A stretch of DNA of 64,000 bases from Streptomyces uncialis (GTDB lineage Bacteria > Actinomycetota > Actinomycetes > Streptomycetales > Streptomycetaceae), in NCBI RefSeq assembly GCF_001905345.1, contig NZ_LFBV01000001.1, positions 817,321 to 881,320 on the forward strand. The letters are read 5' to 3'. The translations under genes were made by a program, and so were the position numbers. Shown in pieces: positions 43,400 through 51,360 of this stretch (position 1 is the stretch's first letter; each line of letters opens with the position of its first letter). The notes beneath the pieces are model-generated. The model was not told the DNA's origin. It ran no database searches and worked only from the letters and a program-made list of their open reading frames with translations.

Positions 43400-43435
43400 G
43401 TTCTTTAGGAAGGGTAATGAGTTAAGCTAAAGAAC
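43400..43435. promoter_or_regulatory. Inverted repeat abutting the MarR start codon
   Basis: Perfect 9-bp arms GTTCTTTAG (43400-43408) and CTAAAGAAC (43427-43435) separated by 18 bp; the right arm ends at the base before the ATG. TAAGCT (43423-43428) is a candidate -10 placed seven bases before the ATG, pointing to a leaderless transcript. Confidence 0.65.
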
Positions 43436-43873
43436 ATGTCTGACCTTACTCACGGCGACGACGCCGCGGCCGTGAACGCACTGCGTTCGGCGGTCATGCG
43501 CCTGTCGCGACGGCTCAAACACCAACGGGTCGACGAGTCGCTGAGTCCGACCGAGATGTCGGTGCTCGGCACCCTGGCCCGGTGCGGTTCCGCCACCCCG
43601 GGCGAGCTGGCCCGCAAGGAGCATGTGCAGCCGCCCTCGATGACCCGCATCGTGGCGCTCCTGGAGGCCAAGGGCCTGGTCAGGCTGGAGCCGCACCCCG
43701 AGGACCGCCGCCAGAAGGTGGTCACCCAGACCGAGACGGCCGAGGCCATGCTCGACGAGAGCCGCCGCAGGCGCAACGCCTGGCTGGCCGGTCTGGTCGA
43801 GGACCTGGACGAGGACGAGTGGGCGAAGCTGCGCGCCGCCGCCCCCGTGCTGGAGAAACTCGCGCATCTGTAA
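43436..43873 (+). CDS. MarR-family regulator
   Basis: 145 residues. Winged helix typical of MarR: SPTEMSVLGTLARCGSATPG, LARKEHVQPPSMTRIVALLE (recognition helix) and the wing LVRLEPHPEDRRQKVVTQT, with the dimerisation helices at both ends. ATG 43436 directly follows the inverted repeat, so the mRNA is probably leaderless and self-repressed. The MFS gene starts 25 bp downstream and is its likely target. Confidence 0.9.
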   Translation: MSDLTHGDDAAAVNALRSAVMRLSRRLKHQRVDESLSPTEMSVLGTLARCGSATPGELARKEHVQPPSMTRIVALLEAKGLVRLEPHPEDRRQKVVTQTETAEAMLDESRRRRNAWLAGLVEDLDEDEWAKLRAAAPVLEKLAHL

Positions 43874-43897
43874 CCGACCGCCGAGGAGGCGACCCTT

Positions 43898-45508
43898 TTG
43901 AGTCCGGGACCCGGAGCAGACTCCGCACCCGCACCCCAGTCCGACCACGACACCCCCGCCCCACCCGCCCGTGCCTCCGGCAGGTCCCGTTACCTGCCCG
44001 GCCGCCTCATACCCGGTACCGCCCGCATACCCGGCACCGCCCGTTTCCGTACCCGCCGGCGTACCCGTACCGGCCCGCGCGCGGACGTACCCGGGACCGG
44101 GCCGCGTCCCGTGTCCCTGGTCAAGACCCCCGGGCCCACCGGCCGCCCAGCCACCGGCCGCTCAGCCTCGGACGGCCCGGCCACCGGCGGCTCACCCTCA
44201 GCCGGTCCGGACACCGGCGGCGATGACCGTGGACCCGGCGGGATGTTCTCCTCCCTCCGTATCCGCAACTACCGGCTCTTCGCCTCCGGGGCGGTCGTCT
44301 CCAACACCGGCACCTGGATGGCCCGGATCACCCAGGACTGGCTCGTCCTGAGCCTCACCGGCTCCTCGGCGGCCGTCGGCATCACCACGGCGATGCAGTT
44401 CCTGCCGATGCTGCTGTTCGGCCTGTACGGCGGGGTCATCGCCGACCGGTTCCCCAAGCGGACGCTGCTCTTCTTCACCCAGGGCGCGATGAGCTTCGGC
44501 GGACTCTTCCTGGCCGCGCTGACCCTCAGCGGCAATGTCCAGGTGTGGCACGTGTACATGACGGCGTTCTTCACCGGACTGGTCACCGTCGTCGACAACC
44601 CGACCCGGCAGACCTTCGTCTCCGAGATGGTCGGCCCCGACCAGGTGCGCAACGCGGTCAGCCTGAACTCCGCCAACTTCCAGTCGGCGCGGCTGCTCGG
44701 CCCCGCGATCGCCGGTGTCCTGACCGCCGCGGTCGGCCCCGGCTGGGCGTTCCTCGCCAACGGACTGTCGTTCCTCGCCCCGCTCACCTGCCTGCTGCTG
44801 ATGCGCACCGCCGAACTGCACCCCGGCCCGCGCACCCCGCGCGGCAAGGGCCAGCTCCGCGAGGGCCTGCGATACGTGTCCCACCGCCCCGAACTGATCT
44901 GGCCGATCGTCCTCATCGGCTTCATCGGGATGTTCGGCTTCAACTTCCCGATCTGGCTCAGCGCCTACGCCGACGACATCTTCCACGGCGGCTCGGGCAT
45001 GTACGGACTGTTCAACACGCTGATGGCCGTCGGCTCGGTGGTCGGCGCGCTGCTCGCGGCCCGGCGCGGCACCTCCCGGCTGCGCGTCCTGGTCGGGGCG
45101 GCGGTGGCCTTCGGCGCCCTCCAGATCGTCGCCGCGGTCACCCCGTCCCTGTGGGTGTTCGCGCTGCTCCTGGTGCCGATCGGGATGCTCGGCCTGACGG
45201 TGAACGTCACCGCCAACTCCTCCGTCCAGCTCGGCACCGACCCCGCCATGCGGGGCCGGGTGATCAGCCTCTTCATGATGGTGTTCGTCGGCGGCACCCC
45301 GATCGGCGGCCCGCTCTTCGGCTGGCTCACCGACGCGTACGGGGTGCAGATCAGCATGGCCGTCGGCGGACTGGTCAGCGCGGTGTCGGCGCTGGTGGTC
45401 GGCCTGGTGCTGGCCCGCGCGGCGGATCTGCGGCTCAAGGTCGATCTGCGCAGGGGGCAGCCGCATCTGCGGTTCGTGCCCAAGCGGGATCTGGTGACGG
45501 TGGCGTAG
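43898..45508 (+). CDS. MFS exporter, probably drug or siderophore export
   Basis: 536 residues from TTG 43898, well supported by GAGGAGG eight bases upstream. The first 115 residues are Pro/Arg/Gly-rich and low complexity, then a standard MFS domain: MFSSLRIRNYRLFASGAVVS, FGLYGGVIADRFPKRTLLFF (motif A), [40 protein letters not shown] and PAMRGRVISLFMMVFVGGTP. The layout is that of EntS-like exporters. Substrate unknown; control by the MarR gene upstream is inferred from the 24-bp spacing. Confidence 0.87.
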   Translation: MSPGPGADSAPAPQSDHDTPAPPARASGRSRYLPGRLIPGTARIPGTARFRTRRRTRTGPRADVPGTGPRPVSLVKTPGPTGRPATGRSASDGPATGGSPSAGPDTGGDDRGPGGMFSSLRIRNYRLFASGAVVSNTGTWMARITQDWLVLSLTGSSAAVGITTAMQFLPMLLFGLYGGVIADRFPKRTLLFFTQGAMSFGGLFLAALTLSGNVQVWHVYMTAFFTGLVTVVDNPTRQTFVSEMVGPDQVRNAVSLNSANFQSARLLGPAIAGVLTAAVGPGWAFLANGLSFLAPLTCLLLMRTAELHPGPRTPRGKGQLREGLRYVSHRPELIWPIVLIGFIGMFGFNFPIWLSAYADDIFHGGSGMYGLFNTLMAVGSVVGALLAARRGTSRLRVLVGAAVAFGALQIVAAVTPSLWVFALLLVPIGMLGLTVNVTANSSVQLGTDPAMRGRVISLFMMVFVGGTPIGGPLFGWLTDAYGVQISMAVGGLVSAVSALVVGLVLARAADLRLKVDLRRGQPHLRFVPKRDLVTVA

Positions 45509-45614
45509 CCCGGGGGCGGGCGGGGGCACGGGACGCTCGCGGTTCGCGGGGTGCGGGTCCGGCCGGGGTTCGGGTGAACCCTGGCCTGTCGCGTCCCGTG
45601 TCCCCGGTCCGGGG

Positions 45615-46130
45615 TCAGACGCGGCGGGCGAGCACCTGGCCGGGCCAGGCGTCCTCGCCGACCGTGAAGCGTTCCGCCGGGGTGAAACCCTGGCCCTCGT
45701 AGTACGCGACGAGCTTGCCGTCGTCGCCCGCGTAGCAGTCCACCCGCAGCAGCGACCGGCCCGCGCGGCGGGTCTCGTCGGCGGCGTGCGCGAGCAGCGC
45801 GGCGCCGATGCCCTCGCCCGCGCGGCGGCGGTCGGTCGCGAAGACGTGGATGTACCGCTCGGGCTCGTCGGCGCGGGGCACGTACGAGCCGGGGCCGTCG
45901 GTGAGGGTGAGCGTGCCGACGACGGCACCGGCCGCGTCGGCGAGCCACAGATCGCCCTCCCCGGCGTACCGGGTCACCATCTCCACCGCGCGCGGGTTGG
46001 TGGACCACGGCTCGGTGCCCCACTGGCCCGTACGTCCCCGGGCGGCCAGCCATTCCACGGCCCGGTCCATCAGCGCGAGGACGGCGGGGAGGTCGCCGGG
46101 GCCGCCTTTCCTGATCGTGAAGGTATCCAT
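45615..46130 (-). CDS. GNAT-family N-acetyltransferase
   Basis: 171 residues from ATG 46130. GNAT fold: TIRKGGPGDLPAVLALMDRA at the N-terminus, VVGTLTLTDGPGSYVPR, and the acetyl-CoA binding motif A IHVFATDRRRAGEGIGAALL with R.xxGxGA spacing, then DCYAGDDGKLVAYYEGQGF. The substrate amine cannot be predicted. Its start lies only 31 bp from the divergent thpR start. A -10-like TAGCCT six bases before its ATG suggests a leaderless transcript. Confidence 0.87.
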   Translation of the reverse strand: MDTFTIRKGGPGDLPAVLALMDRAVEWLAARGRTGQWGTEPWSTNPRAVEMVTRYAGEGDLWLADAAGAVVGTLTLTDGPGSYVPRADEPERYIHVFATDRRRAGEGIGAALLAHAADETRRAGRSLLRVDCYAGDDGKLVAYYEGQGFTPAERFTVGEDAWPGQVLARRV

Positions 46131-46161
46131 CCGGTGAGGCTAACCGGGTGACACTGGCCGG

Positions 46162-46746
46162 ATGAGACTCTTCGCCGGCGTGCTGCCCCCGCCGTCCGTG
46201 GCCGCGGAGCTGGGACGGGCCGTCGACCAGCTGGAGGACCTGCCCGGTGCGTCCGCGCTGAAGTGGACGGGCCGTCCCGGGTGGCACCTCACCCTCGCGT
46301 TCTACGGCGAGGTGCGCCAGGAGCCCGCGGACCCGGTTCCCGAGCTCATCCGGCGCCTCGCGCTCGCCGCGCGGCGCACCCCGCCCTTCACGCTGGCGCT
46401 GCGCGGGGCGGGTGTCTTCGGGGGCCGGTCCCTGTGGGCGGACGTGGCCGGTGACACGGGGGCGCTGGCGCGGCTCTCGGACGGGGCACAGGAGGCGGCC
46501 CGGGGGGCCGGGCTCCCGATGGGGGAGCACCGGCGGTTCCGGCCGCATCTGTCGCTCGCGCGGGACCGTGCCGGGGACTTCGACTTCGGTCCGTACGTGG
46601 ACGCGATGGCCGGGTTCCGGGGTGCGGAGTGGGAGGTGGGGGAGGTGGCGCTGGTGCGCAGCGATCTTTCCGGGGGCGGTGGTGGGGTGGGGGCGCGGGC
46701 GCGTTACGAGGTGGTCGCCGCGTTGGCGCTCGGCGGGGGCGGTTAG
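46162..46746 (+). CDS. thpR: RNA 2',3'-cyclic phosphodiesterase (2H family)
   Basis: 194 residues from ATG 46162. The two 2H phosphoesterase signatures are clear: first HLT in GWHLTLAFYGEV (about residues 41-52) and second HLS in RRFRPHLSLARD (about 125-136), plus the N-terminal RLFAGVLPP strand. ThpR opens RNA 2',3'-cyclic phosphates and is related to 2'-5' RNA ligases; its physiological role is poorly understood. Divergent from the GNAT gene with a 31-bp gap. Confidence 0.9.
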   Translation: MRLFAGVLPPPSVAAELGRAVDQLEDLPGASALKWTGRPGWHLTLAFYGEVRQEPADPVPELIRRLALAARRTPPFTLALRGAGVFGGRSLWADVAGDTGALARLSDGAQEAARGAGLPMGEHRRFRPHLSLARDRAGDFDFGPYVDAMAGFRGAEWEVGEVALVRSDLSGGGGGVGARARYEVVAALALGGGG

Positions 46747-46756
46747 GCTTTCGGGT

Positions 46757-46846
46757 GTGGACCCGAAGACACGTAACCGGATCATGGCCGGTGTGCTCGT
46801 ACTGATGTTCCTCGTCGTGGCGATCGGCGCGGCGCTGGGTGGCTAG
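46757..46846 (+). CDS. 29-residue single-pass membrane microprotein
   Basis: GTG 46757, ten bases after the thpR stop; the sequence is a charged head DPKTRNRI, one hydrophobic helix MAGVLVLMFLVVAIGAALG and a Gly end. Too short for most gene finders, but the length of the helix, the positive-inside head and the tight spacing behind thpR argue for a real gene translated from the thpR message. Function unknown. Confidence 0.6.
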   Translation: MDPKTRNRIMAGVLVLMFLVVAIGAALGG

Positions 46847-46885
46847 GCTCACCCGCGTTCGCGGGCGCCCCTGAGTTCTCCCTCG

Positions 46886-47809
46886 CGGGTCGCCTTCGCT
46901 TGCGCTTCCCAGGTCCGTCCGGCGGGGCGTACTTCGTTCCTGTGCCGTCGCTCGTGGGGTGCGCAGTTCCCCGCGCCCCTTTGGGGCGCGTCCGGTCTGT
47001 TCTTCGGGTCGGTGCCGGTCGGGATTCTCCGTCCTCGATCCGACACGCTCGGTACGACGTGAAGTGGCTCTACTGAAGAGCATCGGAGTCTGCGAGCAGA
47101 GATTCCCGCCCACCCCCTCCCGCAGCAGCGCGACTGCGCGAGGAAGATGGTTCACCCCGCCCCCGCAGCCTGAGAACAGCAGCAAGAGGGCGCCCCCAAA
47201 GGGGCGCGGGGAACTGCGCGAGCAACCAAGGGCCACCCGCACCCGAACGGGAACCGCAAGGGGCGCGACCTAAGGGGCGCGGGGAACCGCGCACCCACCG
47301 GACGACGGCACAGGAACAAGCGGGTCCAGCCGGACAGACCTCGGAAGCGCAAGCGAAGGCGACCTGCGGGGAACCGCGCACCCTCCGAGCGACGGCACGG
47401 GAACAAGCGGGTCCAGCCGGACAGACCTCGGAAGCGCAAGTGAAGGCGACCTGCGGGGAACTGCGCAAAAGACGAGGGCGGACCCACACCCGAAGAGCGA
47501 CCGCAAGAGGGCAGCATCCAGGGGCGCGGGGAACTGCGCGAGCAACCAAGGGCCACCCGCACCCGAACGGGAACCGCGAGGGGCGCGACCTAAGGGGCGC
47601 GGGGAACTGCGCACCCACCGGACGACGGCACGGGAACAAGCGCGCCCAGCCGGACGGACCTGGGAAGCGCAAGCGAAGGCGACCTGCGGGGAACTGCGCA
47701 CCCACCGGACGACGGCACAGGAACAAGTGGGTCCAGCCGGACAGACCCAGGGGCACAGGGACGAGTGCGCTCACCGGAGAGACCTCAAAAGCGCAAGCGA
47801 AGGCGACCT
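46886..47809. repeat. Mosaic inverted repeat array 5 (longest)
   Basis: Occupies almost the whole 992-bp gap between the microprotein and the DinB-like gene. Left end GGGTCGCCTTCGCTTGCGCT, one GCGCAGTTCCCCGCG copy, then the core at about 46,990-47,135 (reverse orientation, like array 3), then at least eight copies of GGGGCGCGGGGAACTGCGC or GGGGAACCGCGC type modules. A 110-bp block at 47201-47310 recurs at 47521-47630 with only two differences, i.e. a tandem duplication with a 320-bp period. Confidence 0.88.
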
Positions 47810-47838
47810 GTGCGGGATCTTGAGACCACGCGCGGCGC

Positions 47839-48441
47839 ATGGCAGGCTCGTCCCGCATGATCGATGACTTCGCGAAGGACAACCTGCACGGGAGACTGCG
47901 GCGGGACCGCGAGGCGCTGCTCTGGAAACTCGACGGGCTGTCCGAGTACGACGCCCGTCGGCCTTTGACAGCGACCGGGACCAACCTCCTCGGCCTGGTC
48001 AAACACGTGGCCACCGTCGAGGCCAGGTACTTCGGCGAGGTCTTCGACCGTCCTTCACCGGAACCGCTGCCCCGGTGGCAGGACTCCGACGGCGGCGATC
48101 AGTGGGCGACCGAGGACGAGACCCGCGATCGGATCATCGGGTTCTACCGGCGCGCGTGGGAACACTCGGACGCGACGATCGACGCGCTTCCCCTCGACGC
48201 CCCCGGCCACGTGCCGTGGTGGCCGGAGCCGTACCCCAATACGAAGCTGTTCGCCGTCATGACCCATGTCCTCAGCGAGACCGTCCGGCATGCCGGACAC
48301 GCCGACATCCTGCGCGAGGGCCTCGACGGCCGGACCGGGCTGCGCGCCGGGAACGAGCAGCGGATCGACGAGGAAGCCCGCGCGGCCTACTGCGCGAAGA
48401 TCGAGCAGGCCGCCAGGACGGCCGCAGCGGTCAAGGCTTGA
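47839..48441 (+). CDS. DinB/DUF664-family protein
   Basis: 200 residues; ATG 47839 is the longest start and ATG 47857 (giving MIDDFAKDNL) is equally likely because related proteins begin there. DinB fold of four helices: RDREALLWKLDGLSEYDARR, GLVKHVATVEARYFGEVFDR and AVMTHVLSETVRHAGHADIL carry the usual metal-binding histidines (HVATVE..., H in MTHVLSE, HAGHAD). Members include thiol-dependent transferases and DNA damage-induced proteins; no assignment is possible here. It starts 30 bp after array 5. Confidence 0.82.
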   Translation: MAGSSRMIDDFAKDNLHGRLRRDREALLWKLDGLSEYDARRPLTATGTNLLGLVKHVATVEARYFGEVFDRPSPEPLPRWQDSDGGDQWATEDETRDRIIGFYRRAWEHSDATIDALPLDAPGHVPWWPEPYPNTKLFAVMTHVLSETVRHAGHADILREGLDGRTGLRAGNEQRIDEEARAAYCAKIEQAARTAAAVKA

Positions 48442-48450
48442 GACACCCTC

Positions 48451-49422
48451 TCACCCGGGTCCTCGGGTGCGGGGGGTGTCCTCGGTGAACATGGTGACCA
48501 TCGAGCGGAAGGCGGCCCGGTAGACGCCCGGAGTCGTCCCGTTGAGGCGCTGGAACTGATGGCGAAGATTCGCGGGCGTCCCGAACCCGGTCCGCGCGGC
48601 GATGTGCTCCACCGGAAGATCCCCCCGTTCCAGCAGCTGCTGGGCCCGCTCGACCCGGACCCGGAGCAGGTACTGGAGCGGACTGAGCCCGGTCTCCGCG
48701 CGGAAGCGGTGACTGAGGGTACGGACGCCGGTCCCCGCGTGCGCGGCGATCTCCGTGAGGGTCAGCGGCCGGTGCGACCCCGCCTCCATCCACCGGATCG
48801 TCGGCCCGAGCGCGCCGTCCCCGCCGGCGGCCCCGGGTGGTCCGTCCGGCAGCCGGAGGAAGAGCCGGCGGTCCGCCTCCCGCCGCACCCGCTCGCCGTG
48901 GTCCTCCTCGATGAGGCGCAGCCAGAGGTCCTTGCCGCCGAGCACCCCCGCCGAGGTGAGGAACGGCCCGTCGGCGACGGCCTCCTCCGCCGGGGCGACC
49001 ACGACCCGGGGGTGATCCGCGGCCAGCTCCCCGACGCACCGCCAGTCCGTGGTGGCCCGGCGGCCGTCGAGCAGTCCGGTGGCGGCGAGGGTGAACGTCC
49101 CCGTGCCCACCGCGCCGATCCGGCAGCCCCGGTCCGCCGCCGCGCGCAACGCGTCGGGCACGGCGGCCGGGGGCGCGTCACGGAAGCCGTGGTGACCGGC
49201 CACGATCACGGTCGCCGCCCCGTCGAGGCCGTCCAGCCCCCAGCGCGTGGTGAGCCCGAACGGGCCCGGCCCGGCCGTGGCGCGGAAGCCGGGACCGGCG
49301 CACACCCTCAACTCGTACGGGGCCCGGTCACAGCTGTGCGGGACGGCGCCCAGCAGCATCCCGGGGGTGGTGAGCTGGGGTCCGGGGATGCCGTCGAGCG
49401 CGAGAAGGGCGACCACTGCCAT
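48451..49422 (-). CDS. GlxA-type transcriptional regulator (DJ-1/PfpI + AraC HTH), copy A
   Basis: 323 residues from ATG 49422. N-terminal DJ-1/PfpI-like domain: VALLALDGIPGPQLTTPGML and IGAVGTGTFTLAATGLLDGR, followed by an AraC helix-turn-helix at about 215-310 (HPL-like start LTLTEIAAHAGTGVRTLSHR, then ARTGFGTPANLRHQFQRLNG). In many GlxA relatives the first segment has a Cys in ICTGAF; here it is AVGTGTF, so the catalytic Cys is absent, consistent with ligand sensing. Paralogous to copy B at 50427; the two flank a trypsin gene. Confidence 0.88.
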   Translation of the reverse strand: MAVVALLALDGIPGPQLTTPGMLLGAVPHSCDRAPYELRVCAGPGFRATAGPGPFGLTTRWGLDGLDGAATVIVAGHHGFRDAPPAAVPDALRAAADRGCRIGAVGTGTFTLAATGLLDGRRATTDWRCVGELAADHPRVVVAPAEEAVADGPFLTSAGVLGGKDLWLRLIEEDHGERVRREADRRLFLRLPDGPPGAAGGDGALGPTIRWMEAGSHRPLTLTEIAAHAGTGVRTLSHRFRAETGLSPLQYLLRVRVERAQQLLERGDLPVEHIAARTGFGTPANLRHQFQRLNGTTPGVYRAAFRSMVTMFTEDTPRTRGPG

Positions 49423-49564
49423 GGCCAGAATTTAGCCGAGGGTGGCATCGCGGTGGCTGTTTCCGGTCGGTCGGCGGCCCGGAGGATGAAGGTGCACGCA
49501 CCGGGAACGAGGGGATGCCCGGGCCGCGCGCACCCCACTTGACCACGTGAAAGGGATGTCCACC

Positions 49565-50404
49565 ATGCTCCACCCGACCCGCCCGCAGCAGACCCGACCC
49601 GCCCGCCGACCGGCCGCGCGGACAGCCGCGGTCGGCGCGGCGGCCGCACTCGCCGTCACCGGCCTGACCGGAAGTGCCGGGGCCGTCGTCAACGGGGAGG
49701 ACTCCACCCGGCCGTACTCGTTCATGGTCTCGGTCCCGCAGGTCATGCAGGCGCCCGGGGGCAAGGAGTACGGGGTGTGCGGCGGCACGCTGGTCGCTCC
49801 CCGGTGGGTGCTCACCGCGGCCCACTGCGCCGGTCATCCGGAGATCCCCGCCGAGCCGACGGGGAAGGTCAGGGTCGGCAGCGAGTACCAGGGCAAGGGC
49901 GGGACGGTACGCACGATCGTCAAGAAGGTGCTCCACCCGGACTACGCCCTCGGCGACGCGCCTCGGGGCCACCACGACCTCGCGCTGCTCAAGCTGGACC
50001 GCCCGGTCCACCAGCAGCCGGCGCACCTTGCGGACCGGCCCCCGAAGACCGGTGCGCAGACGCGGGTCCTCGGCTTCGGCAATACGGCGGACGGCCCCGA
50101 CTGGTCGTTCTCCGAGCGGCTCCAGCAGCTCGACACGCGCAGGATCGCGGACTCCGCCTGCTCCCCGTTCAAGCCGGGTGCCGAACTGTGCACCGGTTCC
50201 CAGGTCCCCGGCGCCATGGCGTGCCGGGGTGACTCCGGCGGCCCGCAGATCCAGCGGATCGGCGGACGCTGGCAGCTGGTCGGGGCGACCTCCGGCGACG
50301 GCAATGTCGCGGCCGGTCCGGACTGCGGCAACGGTCCCGGGGTCTGGACCTCGGTGCCCGCCCACAAGAGCTGGATCACGAAGACGATGGGCAAGCACCG
50401 CTGA
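49565..50404 (+). CDS. Secreted trypsin-like serine protease (S1)
   Basis: 279 residues from ATG 49565 (AAGGGATG lies eight bases upstream; GTG 49547 would add six residues). Signal peptide ends near GSAGA; the mature chain then starts VVNGEDSTRPYSFMV, the trypsin N-terminus, so no propeptide is present. Catalytic His in LTAAHC, Asp in HHDLALLKL and Ser in CRGDSGGPQ are all intact. Cysteine pairing fits chymotrypsin-fold proteases. Extracellular proteolysis; specificity not predicted (the residue before the CRGDSGG segment is consistent with a trypsin-like pocket only loosely). Flanked by the two GlxA-type regulators. Confidence 0.92.
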   Translation: MLHPTRPQQTRPARRPAARTAAVGAAAALAVTGLTGSAGAVVNGEDSTRPYSFMVSVPQVMQAPGGKEYGVCGGTLVAPRWVLTAAHCAGHPEIPAEPTGKVRVGSEYQGKGGTVRTIVKKVLHPDYALGDAPRGHHDLALLKLDRPVHQQPAHLADRPPKTGAQTRVLGFGNTADGPDWSFSERLQQLDTRRIADSACSPFKPGAELCTGSQVPGAMACRGDSGGPQIQRIGGRWQLVGATSGDGNVAAGPDCGNGPGVWTSVPAHKSWITKTMGKHR

Positions 50405-50426
50405 TCCCCTGGCATACGGTCGTCCC

Positions 50427-51356
50427 ATGCCTGTGGTCGCCCTTCTCGTGCTCGACGGGGTCCCCGGACACCAGCTCACCACCCCGGGCCTGGTCTTCGA
50501 GGCCGCCTCCGCACCCACCGAGCTGCGCGTCTGTTCCGTCCGGCCCACCGTCGCCACGGCCGGTCCGCTGCCCCTGGACATCACCGTCCCCTGGGGACTC
50601 GACGCCCTGGCCGACGCCGATACGGTCGTGCTCACCGGCCATGACGGCTTCCTCGCCGGTCCTCCGACCGGAGTGCTCGACGCGTTGCGCGCGGCGGCGG
50701 CCCGGGGCAGCCGGGTCGCCGCCGTCGGCACGGGTACGTTCACCCTCGCGGCCTCCGGGCTGCTCGACGGACGCCGCGCGACCACCGAGTGGTGCCGGAC
50801 GGCCGAACTGGCCGCACGTCATCCGGGCGTCGAGGTGGACCCCGCCGGAACGGTGGTGACGGACGGTCCGTTCCTCACCTCGGCGGGTGTCCTCGGCGGC
50901 ATCGACCTCTACCTCCGTCTCCTCGGGCTGGACCACGGTCCGGCGGTCGCCGGGCGCACCGCCCGGCAGCTGATCGCGCCCCTGCACGAGGACGTCGGGG
51001 CGACCCGGGAGGAGATCGACCGCGAGCTGGCCGGGACGGCGGGCCTGGAGCCGACCCTGCGGTGGCTTCAGGAGCATCCGTACGACGCGCCGTCCCTCGC
51101 GGAGATCGCCGCGCACGCGGGGACGAGTGTGCGCACGCTCAACCGCCGCTTCCGGGAGCGGACCGGGCTCACTCCACGCCAGTACTTGCTGCGGGCCCGC
51201 GTGGAGCGGGCCCGGAGGCTGCTGGAGAGCGGTGACGGGACGGTCGACGAGGTCGCCGCGCGGACGGGCTTCGGCTCGTCCGCGAGCCTGCGCCGCCACT
51301 TCCGCCGCCTGACAGGCACCACCCCCGCCACCTACCGCCACCACTCCCGCCCCTAG
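50427..51356 (+). CDS. GlxA-type transcriptional regulator, copy B
   Basis: 309 residues from ATG 50427, 23 bp after the protease stop, so probably co-transcribed with it. Same layout as copy A: VALLVLDGVPGHQLTTPGLV, then VAAVGTGTFTLAASGLLDGR (again without the family's nucleophilic Cys) and a C-terminal AraC HTH with SLAEIAAHAGTSVRTLNRRF and ARTGFGSSASLRRHFRRLTG. Copies A and B clearly arose by inverted duplication. Confidence 0.88.
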   Translation: MPVVALLVLDGVPGHQLTTPGLVFEAASAPTELRVCSVRPTVATAGPLPLDITVPWGLDALADADTVVLTGHDGFLAGPPTGVLDALRAAAARGSRVAAVGTGTFTLAASGLLDGRRATTEWCRTAELAARHPGVEVDPAGTVVTDGPFLTSAGVLGGIDLYLRLLGLDHGPAVAGRTARQLIAPLHEDVGATREEIDRELAGTAGLEPTLRWLQEHPYDAPSLAEIAAHAGTSVRTLNRRFRERTGLTPRQYLLRARVERARRLLESGDGTVDEVAARTGFGSSASLRRHFRRLTGTTPATYRHHSRP

Positions 51357-51360
51357 CCCG

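Noticed and set aside
46850..47840. CRISPR array, because of regularly repeated units
   Set aside because: Units are not evenly spaced, there are no unique spacers of constant length, and no cas genes lie nearby.
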